A DNA stretch of 64,000 nucleotides from Massilia sp. H6. Lineage in GTDB: Bacteria; Pseudomonadota; Gammaproteobacteria; Burkholderiales; Burkholderiaceae_D. The stretch spans positions 992,001-1,056,000 of the forward strand of contig NZ_CP103371.1 of assembly GCF_024802625.1 (NCBI RefSeq), written 5' to 3'. Positions 56,042-64,000 of the stretch are shown piece by piece. The notes under the pieces were generated by a model. The model worked only from the letters and a program-made list of their open reading frames with translations. It was not told the origin of the DNA and did not search any database. Positions within the stretch are counted from its first letter, which is position 1; every line of letters begins with the position of its first letter. Both the position numbers and the translations under genes were made by a program.

Positions 56042-56488
56042 TTACTGGTCGCGCACCCAGGTCTGCGAACGGCCGAACATCGGCGCGCCGATATAGCCGC
56101 GCACTTCGAGCTTGGTGCCGTTGTCCTTGAGCTGCGCCTTGCTTTTGTAGGTCTTGCCCTTGGCCGGATCGATGATCTCGCCACCGGTGTATTCGTTGCC
56201 GTCTTTCTTCAGGCCCGACAGGATCGTCATGCCGATCAAGGGCTGGTCCTTGCGCGTACCTTCGCAGGCGGTGCATTTCGGATTCTGGTCCTGGTCGGCA
56301 GGACGGTACAGCTTCTCGATCTTGCCAGTCAGGACGCCGCCTTCGTCGGTGATGCGCACCAGCGACTTCGGCTTGCCGGTTTCGTCATCGATCGTTTTCC
56401 ACATACCCGCCGGCGAGGCGTTTTGCGCCATCGCCGCAGGAACAGCGACCAGCATGGCAATCAGGCTTGCCCCAATCAGTTTACGCAT
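56042..56488 (-). CDS. Exported DUF2147 family protein
   Basis: The 148-residue protein has a signal peptide (1-21, ending AMAQ) and the DUF2147 pattern. It opens GMWKTIDDETGKPKSLVRIT, continues with LTGKIEKLYRPADQDQNPKC-TACEG, IGMTILSGLKKDGNEYTGGE, and ends YIGAPMFGRSQTWVRDQ. Its two cysteines in CTAC could be disulfide-bonded. Members are periplasmic, lipocalin-like and of unknown role. It is monocistronic, 185 bases before the valS 3' end. Confidence 0.9.
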   Translation of the reverse strand: MRKLIGASLIAMLVAVPAAMAQNASPAGMWKTIDDETGKPKSLVRITDEGGVLTGKIEKLYRPADQDQNPKCTACEGTRKDQPLIGMTILSGLKKDGNEYTGGEIIDPAKGKTYKSKAQLKDNGTKLEVRGYIGAPMFGRSQTWVRDQ

Positions 56489-56615
56489 TGTCAGTCTCCA
56501 GTGTTGTTATCAAGCGGGGTCAGTGTAGCAAACTGTGTTGACAGTGGGGTGATCGGAAACTGAGGAAGCATTCCAATCCGGGCGCGCGCGAAGCGCCCCA
56601 TCGTCAAGCTGCCAT

Positions 56616-56645
56616 CCAATAAAAAACGCGGCCACTGGCCGCGTT
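56616..56645 (-). terminator. valS terminator
   Basis: AACGCGGCC and GGCCGCGTT form a perfect 9-bp stem with a three-base loop. On the minus strand it is followed by TTTTTTATTGG, about 30 bases after the valS stop. Confidence 0.9.
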
Positions 56646-56673
56646 GTGCTCGAGCCGGGCGGCTTATGCCAGC

Positions 56674-59466
56674 TTATGCCAGTTTGCCCAGCTGCTCGCG
56701 CATTTTGTCGAGCGTCGCCGAGAAGTTCGCCAGACGTTCTTTTTCCTGTGCCACCACCGCGGCCGGTGCGCGCGCCACGAAGCTTTCGCTCGACAGCTTG
56801 CCATTGGCCTTGGTGATCTCGCTTTCGATGCGGGCGATTTCCTTCGACAGGCGCTCGCGCTCGGCGCCGACGTCGATCTCGACTTTCAGCATCAGCTTGG
56901 TGGTGCCGACGATCGACACCGCCGCTGGCGACTCCGGCAGGGCCTCGACGATCTGCACTTCGAGCAGCTTGCCGAGCGACTGGATATAGGGCGCGAAACC
57001 GGCCATGTTGGCGCGGTCCGCCGCGTTGCCCGGCTCGACGATCAGCGGCACGCGTACCGACGGCGACAGCTTCATCTCGCCACGCAGGTTGCGGGTGGCA
57101 TTGGTCAGGTCCTTGAGCTGGGCCATCCAGCCTTCGGCGGCTTCGTCGATCTGCGTTTCGTCGGCGATCGGGTAGGGCTGCAGCATGATGCTGTCCCCGG
57201 TTTTGCCGGCCAGCGGCGCGATCGCCTGCCACAGCGCTTCGGTCACGAACGGAATGATCGGATGCGCCAGGCGCAGGATCACTTCCAGCACGCGCAGCAA
57301 GGTGTGGCGGGTGGCGCGCTGCTGCGCTTCGGTTCCCTGCTGGACCGAGACCTTGGCTACTTCAAGGTACCAGTCGCAATACTCGTCCCACACGAATTTG
57401 TAGATGCTGCTTGCGATATTGTCGAAGCGGTAGTCGGCGAAACCCTTGGCTACGTCGAGTTCGGCGCGGTTCATCAGGGAGATGATCCAGCGGTCGGCCT
57501 GCGACAGGTCGGCGGGGTCGGGCTGGCCGCAATCCTTGCCTTCGGTGTTCATCATCACGAAGCGCGTCGCATTCCACATCTTGTTGCAGAAATTGCGGTA
57601 GCCTTCGCAGCGGCCCAGGTCGAAGTTGATGTTGCGGCCCAGCGAAGCATAGCTTGCCATGGTAAAGCGCACGGCATCGCTGCCAAAGGCCGGAATCCCG
57701 TCCGGGAATTCCTTGCGGGTGGCCTTCGCGATCTTTTCTGCAGCGCGCGGGTCCATCAGGCCGGTGGTGCGCTTGGCCACCAGCGCATCGAGGCCGATGC
57801 CGTCGATCAGGTCGATCGGATCGAGCGTATTGCCCTTCGACTTCGACATCTTCTGGCCCTGCGAGTCGCGCACCAGGCCGTGCACGTACACGGTCTCGAA
57901 CGGCACCTTGCCGGTGAAGTGGGTCGTCATCATTACCATGCGCGCGACCCAGAAGAAGATGATGTCAAAGCCGGTCACCAGCACCGACGAGGGCAGGAAC
58001 ATCGACATGTCGCGCGTTTCTTCCGGCCAGCCCATGGTCGAGAAGGGCACCAGCGCCGACGAGAACCAGGTGTCGAGCACGTCGTCGTCGCGGCGCAGCA
58101 GGCCGGTAATGCCGGCCGCCTGCGCCTTGGCCTGCGCTTCTTCTTCGGTGCGGGCGACCACGATCTGGCCGTCGGGCGCATACCAGGCCGGAATGCGGTG
58201 ACCCCACCATAGCTGGCGCGAGATGCACCAGTCCTGGATGTTGCCCAGCCACTGGTTGTAGGTCGTGGTCCAGTTCTCGGGCACGAACTTGACCTCGCCG
58301 CTGGCGACTTTTTCCATTGCCACTTCGGTAATCGACTTGCCCGGATTGAAGCTGCCTTCCGGCGCCGGTTTGCTCATGGCGACGAACCACTGGTCGGTCA
58401 GCATGGGCTCGATGACCACGCCGGTGCGGTCGCCGCGCGGCACCATCAGCTTGTGCGGCTTGACCTGCTCGAGCAGGCCCTGCGCATCGAGGTCGGCCAC
58501 GATCTGCTTGCGCGCGGCGAAGCGGTCCAGGCCCTGGTACTGGCTCGGGGCGTTCTCGTTGATCCTGGCGTCGAGCGTCATGATGGTGATCGGCGCCAGT
58601 CCGGCGCGCTGGCCGACGGCATAATCGTTGAAGTCGTGGCCGGGCGTGATCTTGACGCAGCCGGTGCCGAATTCCTTGTCGACATAGCTGTCGGCGATCA
58701 CCGGGATCTGGCGCCCGGTGAGCGGCAGGGTCAGCATCTTGCCGTGCAAATGGGTGTAACGTTCGTCGGTCGGGTCGACCGCCACGGCGACGTCGCCGAG
58801 CATGGTTTCAGGACGGGTGGTGGCTACCGTCAGGTGACCGGAACCATCGCTCAGGGGATACTGGATGTACCACATCGAGCCGTCTTCTTCCTGCGAATCG
58901 ACTTCCAGGTCGGAGACGGCGGTGCCCAGCACCGGGTCCCAGTTGACCAATCGCTTGCCGCGGTAGATCAGGCCCTGCTCGTACAGGCGCACGAACACTT
59001 CCGAGACGACCTTCGAGCGGGTTTCGTCCATCGTGAAGTATTCGCGCTGCCAGTCGGGCGAGGTGCCCATGCGGCGCATCTGGCCGGTAATGGTATTGCC
59101 CGACTTTTCCTTCCATTCCCAGACCTTTTCGACAAAGGCTTCGCGGCCCAGGTCGTGGCGCGAGATCTTTTGCGCGTCGAGCTGGCGCTCGACCACGATC
59201 TGGGTGGCGATGCCGGCGTGGTCGGTGCCCGGGATCCAGGCGGTGTTATGGCCGCGCATGCGGTAGTAGCGCGTCAGGCCATCCATCACGGTCTGGTTAA
59301 AGGCGTGGCCCATGTGCAGCGTGCCGGTCACGTTCGGCGGCGGCAGCTGGATGCTGAACGACGGCTTGCCGTCTTCCATGGTGGCGGCGAAGTAACCGCG
59401 CTTTTCCCACTCGGTGCGCCAATGTTGTTCAATATCGGCGGGCTCGAAAGACTTGGCTAATTCCAT
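56674..59466 (-). CDS. valS: Valyl-tRNA synthetase
   Basis: A 930-residue class I synthetase with HIGH as HMGH at 51-54 and KMSKS at 539-543, the large CP1 editing domain between them, and a C-terminal coiled coil (about 860-930; [20 protein letters not shown]) that stabilises tRNA binding. [17 protein letters not shown] and [15 protein letters not shown] are typical. ATG at 59466 ([20 protein letters not shown]) is the usual start; codons upstream in frame cross the promoter region. It is transcribed alone, with a terminator behind. Confidence 0.97.
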   Translation of the reverse strand: MELAKSFEPADIEQHWRTEWEKRGYFAATMEDGKPSFSIQLPPPNVTGTLHMGHAFNQTVMDGLTRYYRMRGHNTAWIPGTDHAGIATQIVVERQLDAQKISRHDLGREAFVEKVWEWKEKSGNTITGQMRRMGTSPDWQREYFTMDETRSKVVSEVFVRLYEQGLIYRGKRLVNWDPVLGTAVSDLEVDSQEEDGSMWYIQYPLSDGSGHLTVATTRPETMLGDVAVAVDPTDERYTHLHGKMLTLPLTGRQIPVIADSYVDKEFGTGCVKITPGHDFNDYAVGQRAGLAPITIMTLDARINENAPSQYQGLDRFAARKQIVADLDAQGLLEQVKPHKLMVPRGDRTGVVIEPMLTDQWFVAMSKPAPEGSFNPGKSITEVAMEKVASGEVKFVPENWTTTYNQWLGNIQDWCISRQLWWGHRIPAWYAPDGQIVVARTEEEAQAKAQAAGITGLLRRDDDVLDTWFSSALVPFSTMGWPEETRDMSMFLPSSVLVTGFDIIFFWVARMVMMTTHFTGKVPFETVYVHGLVRDSQGQKMSKSKGNTLDPIDLIDGIGLDALVAKRTTGLMDPRAAEKIAKATRKEFPDGIPAFGSDAVRFTMASYASLGRNINFDLGRCEGYRNFCNKMWNATRFVMMNTEGKDCGQPDPADLSQADRWIISLMNRAELDVAKGFADYRFDNIASSIYKFVWDEYCDWYLEVAKVSVQQGTEAQQRATRHTLLRVLEVILRLAHPIIPFVTEALWQAIAPLAGKTGDSIMLQPYPIADETQIDEAAEGWMAQLKDLTNATRNLRGEMKLSPSVRVPLIVEPGNAADRANMAGFAPYIQSLGKLLEVQIVEALPESPAAVSIVGTTKLMLKVEIDVGAERERLSKEIARIESEITKANGKLSSESFVARAPAAVVAQEKERLANFSATLDKMREQLGKLA

Positions 59467-59784
59467 AATATGCAGGCGGTTGAATTTGAGAAAAAAACCA
59501 TTATAGGTCACCTTCCAGCGCCCGCCTATCCTGGCTGCGGCAGTGCAGCACGGACCCCTTCCGTGCCGCCGGCACATGGCACCAAAGGTAATCCGGATTT
59601 TCAACCGGAGACTGTTTGATCCACGTCAGTTTGGATGCCAAATCTTCTCCAATCTATGCGGCTTCGACGAATCATCTGCTCGGTTTTCCGGTCAAAAAGG
59701 ATAGTCATTCCAAACAAACCGTGCCGTTTCGCAGAAACTGCCGGCCGGGTCCGCGCCGACAGGCAAGTCGTCAAGGAGAACACC
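59467..59784. other. Divergent intergenic region valS / zincin gene
   Basis: In these 318 bases the only clear signal is TATAAT on the minus strand (plus-strand 59499-59504), a perfect -10 element 33 bases before the valS ATG. The plus-strand frame of the zincin gene is open back to 59635, but the codons there are not convincing and the ribosome binding site is at 59774. No further gene was found. Confidence 0.5.
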
Positions 59785-61908
59785 ATGTCACAATTCGATC
59801 CCACCGGCCCGGAGTCCGCCACGGACGAGCGGCCGGCCGCGAGCGCCGGCGCTGAGCTCACCTACGAAGAGATATCCGGCCTGAGCAACGGCGAACTGGG
59901 CCTGGCCGACCTGTCTGCCGCGGCGTCCGCTGCTGCCGGCAGCGCGCCGGCAAGCACCGCGCCCGAGATCTTGCCCCAAGTGGGGGCGCCGATATCGGGC
60001 CTGCATCTGCCTGGCATCCGCAAGGCGGTCAGCGGATGCTATGCCGGCAGCGCTGGCGCCTTCCAGGTCGAGCTGCGCGTCGATATCGACCGCACCCGGC
60101 CAATGAAGCGAATCAGCGGCGACTTTTTCCAGCGCACCGGCAAGACCCTGTCCTATGTCGGGTCCTTCGTGGTGGATGCACCGGTGGTCACGGCGAGCGC
60201 TTCCCAGTACGTGGTCAAGGGAAAAGGCCGCTTTACCTTTGCCAGCAGCGCGCCGACGGTCCAGGTAACGGTGCCGCGGGTGCAGCTGTTCCAGCCGCAG
60301 GCAGCGGCCACGCTACAGTTCTTTACCGCAGCCAATGCCCCTGGCGCGACCTACCATTGCTCCTTCCAGTCCGGTTACTTCCGCACGGTGCGGATCGAAA
60401 CCGACAGCGTGTCCGACCTTGGCACGCCGCTGCTGAGCAGCTATGACACCGGCACCCTGCCGTCGGGCGGGAGCGGGCGCTCGCTGGGCGTCGTCTCGGC
60501 ATTTGCCGAAGCCGGCATTGCAATGGCGCCAACCGCCGGTGGCAACGTGATCGATGTCAGCGACGCCGGGGGCGATGCCAGCTGGAGCGACGCCGAGCTG
60601 CACGCCTCGATGCAACGCCATTTTTCGCTGTGGGCCGACTTGCCGCAATGGTGCGTCTGGCAGGTGGCCGCGCAGTTGCACGATGAAGGACCGCTCTTGT
60701 ACGGCATCATGTTCGACCTTGCCGGCAAGGAGCGCCAGGGCTGCGCCGTGTTCCATGCCGGTATCGGCGGCAGCTCGGCCGACAAGCAGCGCGAGCAGCT
60801 CTACACCTATGTGCACGAGCTCGGGCACTGCTTCAACCTGCTGCATTCGTGGCAAAAGCACCTGGCCTCGCCGCCGGCGACGAGCCGGCCCGAATCGCTG
60901 TCCTGGATGAACTACCCCTGGAAGTACCCGAAGGGGGGCGCCGCCGGCTACTGGAGCAATTTCGATTTCCGCTTCGACGATGAAGAACTGATCCACCTGC
61001 GCCACGGCTTTCGCAACGACATCATCATGGGTGGTGGCGGCTTCGGGGCTGGCGCCGCACTCGGCCGCGACATACTGGCCGACCCGATCGAGGACGAATC
61101 GGGCTTGAGGCTGGACATTTCCACGCACCAGAACAGTTTCGCGCTGGGCGAGCCGGTGGTGCTGGAACTGCGCCTGCGCGCCACCGATACCCGCGGTCGC
61201 CGCGCCCATACCTGGCTGCACCCGAATCACGGCCTGGTGCATATCGTCATCAGCAAGCCGGGCGGCGCAGTCGTCGCCTACGAACCACTGATCGACCATC
61301 TGGTCGGCGACCGCCAGAGCGTGCTTGGCGCCGATGACACCATCCAGGAAAGCGCGTACATCGGCTTTGGCAAGGGGGGCTTCTATTTCGAGCAGCCGGG
61401 CCAATACCGTGTGCGCGCCGCGTATTCGGCACTGGACGGCTCGCAGGTGCTGTCGGATATTCTTACGGTGCGCGTGCGCTATCCGGTCAGCCCGGCCGAC
61501 GACACGCTGGCCGACTTGTTCATGGGTGACGACCAGGGAGCGCTGCTCTACCTGCTGGGATCGGACAGCCAGAGCCTGCGCTCGGGTAATGCCGCCTTCG
61601 ACGAAGTTCTCGACCGGTATGGCGAGCATCCGCTGGCGAACTACGCACGGCTGGTCAAGGGCGTCAATGCTGCGCGTACCTTCAAGACCATCAGGGCGCA
61701 CGACCCGACCCGGATCGACGTGCGCGGCGCCAGGCCCGAGGAAAGCGTCGCGCTGCTCTCTACCGCGGCCGAGGCGCGCGTGCTCGATCCGGTCACTACC
61801 GGCACGGCACTGCAATGCCTGGCCACGTCGCAGGCCCGGATCGGCGACGAGGACGGCGCCCGGTCGACGTTGCAGACGTATTCGGCGTTGTCGATCAAGA
61901 GACCGTAA
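59785..61908 (+). CDS. Zincin-type putative metalloprotease with Ig-like domain
   Basis: A 707-residue protein, not recognised as a named family. It has no signal peptide; residues 1-75 are acidic and Ala-rich. A beta-rich domain follows (about 80-215), then a zinc site HELGHCFNLLH at 344-354, i.e. HEXXHXXNXXH, the metzincin pattern with Asn in place of Gly. A possible Met-turn SWMNYPW lies near Met375. An Ig-like domain (about 440-560; FALGEPVVLELRLRATD; YRVRAAYSALDGSQVLSDIL) and a helical TPR-like end complete it. Start ATG has a strong site (CAAGGAGAA). A 97-residue partner gene follows after 32 bases. Confidence 0.75.
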   Translation: MSQFDPTGPESATDERPAASAGAELTYEEISGLSNGELGLADLSAAASAAAGSAPASTAPEILPQVGAPISGLHLPGIRKAVSGCYAGSAGAFQVELRVDIDRTRPMKRISGDFFQRTGKTLSYVGSFVVDAPVVTASASQYVVKGKGRFTFASSAPTVQVTVPRVQLFQPQAAATLQFFTAANAPGATYHCSFQSGYFRTVRIETDSVSDLGTPLLSSYDTGTLPSGGSGRSLGVVSAFAEAGIAMAPTAGGNVIDVSDAGGDASWSDAELHASMQRHFSLWADLPQWCVWQVAAQLHDEGPLLYGIMFDLAGKERQGCAVFHAGIGGSSADKQREQLYTYVHELGHCFNLLHSWQKHLASPPATSRPESLSWMNYPWKYPKGGAAGYWSNFDFRFDDEELIHLRHGFRNDIIMGGGGFGAGAALGRDILADPIEDESGLRLDISTHQNSFALGEPVVLELRLRATDTRGRRAHTWLHPNHGLVHIVISKPGGAVVAYEPLIDHLVGDRQSVLGADDTIQESAYIGFGKGGFYFEQPGQYRVRAAYSALDGSQVLSDILTVRVRYPVSPADDTLADLFMGDDQGALLYLLGSDSQSLRSGNAAFDEVLDRYGEHPLANYARLVKGVNAARTFKTIRAHDPTRIDVRGARPEESVALLSTAAEARVLDPVTTGTALQCLATSQARIGDEDGARSTLQTYSALSIKRP

Positions 61909-61940
61909 GGGGTGCAGTCAACCAGAAAGAGAGGACGGTC

Positions 61941-62234
61941 ATGGCATTACGGGTAAGGCTCGGCGACGGTTTCGACAACGATACCGTCAGCCTGCGGGTC
62001 AATGGCCAGCAGGTGTTCCACAAATCCGGGGTCACCACCGACCTGCGGATTTCGCGCGCCGACAGTGTCGACGTGCCGGTCGGGAGCTCGCCCGTGCGAC
62101 TTGAAATCTCCGTGGACGGCGGGCCGAGCGCGGTCAAGGAGATCACGCCTGCCGTCACGCCTTTCGTCGATGCGAACCTGGTCGAGGGCAGGCTCGAACT
62201 GCAGGCACTGCCAAGGGAGACGCCGATGCTGTGA
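61941..62234 (+). CDS. Small beta-rich protein, partner of the zincin gene
   Basis: A 97-residue protein of unknown function, with beta-strand-like alternation (MALRVRLGDGFDNDTVSLRV; VPVGSSPVRLEISVDGG) and no signal peptide or membrane segment. It has an AGAGAGGAC ribosome binding site and starts 32 bases after the zincin gene with no terminator between, so the two form an operon. Candidate roles are an inhibitor, chaperone or substrate of the protease; none is shown by the sequence. The frame is open upstream to 61815, but that part overlaps the zincin gene. Confidence 0.7.
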   Translation: MALRVRLGDGFDNDTVSLRVNGQQVFHKSGVTTDLRISRADSVDVPVGSSPVRLEISVDGGPSAVKEITPAVTPFVDANLVEGRLELQALPRETPML

Positions 62235-62270
62235 CGGCGCGCCACGATGCAACCGTGACGGCACATGGGC

Positions 62271-62276
62271 TATAAT
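62271..62276 (+). promoter_or_regulatory. Candidate -10 element of thiC
   Basis: TATAAT at 62271-62276 lies about 30 bases before the TPP riboswitch. No good -35 is visible at the expected distance. Confidence 0.5.
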
Positions 62277-62303
62277 CCGCTCCGTTGCCGCAATGGCAGC
62301 ACA

Positions 62304-62392
62304 CGCTAGGGGTCCTGCGCATGCATATCGATGCATGCGCGGGTGAGAAATACCCTCCGAACCTGATCTGGATAATGCCAGCGAAGGGAAGC
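62304..62392 (+). promoter_or_regulatory. TPP riboswitch (THI element)
   Basis: The conserved core is complete: AGGGGTCC at the 5' side, GGGTGAGAAATACCCT in the pyrimidine-sensor arm, and GAACCTGATCTGGATAATGC and CAGCGAAGGGA for the pyrophosphate arm and closing helix. The variable P3a stem is a perfect 10-bp helix (GCGCATGCAT with ATGCATGCGC). It would bind thiamine pyrophosphate and reduce thiC expression; the downstream helices over the ribosome binding site point to translational control. Confidence 0.95.
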
Positions 62393-62402
62393 AGTCGGTT
62401 AG

Positions 62403-64000
<1,598 letters not shown>

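Overview
The window is a chromosomal stretch of a GC-rich betaproteobacterium. Gene order (dusB-fis-purH-ruvC-ruvA-ruvB, rplM-rpsI-argC, def-fmt, LysM protein-dprA-smg-topB, ubiquinone gene coq7, tyrS next to an M23 peptidase) and protein sequence point to Oxalobacteraceae, most likely Massilia or a close relative. The genus is an inference; no rRNA gene is present to settle it. No tRNA gene, rRNA gene, CRISPR array or prophage was seen.

Layout. 1-9.4 kb: 5' part of metH, an orphan BrnA-like antitoxin, def-fmt, a LysM envelope protein with dprA, smg and topoisomerase III (topB). 9.46-12.75 kb: a group IIC intron lying directly behind the topB terminator, itself split by an IS1111-type (IS110 family) insertion sequence. 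12.9-24.8 kb: a chemoreceptor, an orphan antitoxin-like gene, an ABC exporter whose permease is fused to an M1 peptidase, coq7, osmC, and a hydrolase-natA-natB operon. 25-32 kb: rplM-rpsI, argC, an HTH regulator divergent from an S41-like protease, a bactofilin, erpA, anmK and a secreted protein of unknown role. 32.4-38.6 kb: a signalling block with two minus-strand clusters (response regulator plus RsbRD-like kinase; Crp/Fnr plus hybrid kinase plus PAS response regulator) around a collagen-like lipoprotein. 39.2-49.5 kb: M23 peptidase divergent from tyrS-dtd, a PEBP protein, a phosphatase, then dusB-fis, purH and ruvCAB. 49.5-55.8 kb: pta-like and ackA genes, an amidohydrolase fused to a CIA30-like domain, and a DesK/NarL-type two-component pair. 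56-64 kb: a DUF2147 protein, valS, a large HEXXH zincin with a small co-directional partner, and thiC behind a TPP riboswitch, cut by the window end.

Most of the window is housekeeping: methionine and initiator-tRNA metabolism (metH, fmt, def), translation (rplM, rpsI, tyrS, dtd, valS, dusB), DNA processing (dprA, topB, ruvCAB), purine and thiamine synthesis (purH, thiC) and overflow acetate metabolism (pta/ackA). Accessory interest concentrates in the nested intron/IS, the signalling block, the protein fusions, and regulatory DNA: a perfect palindrome matching the LexA box upstream of ruvC, two mutually exclusive helices over the thiC ribosome binding site, and several exact short tandem duplications at gene ends or promoters.
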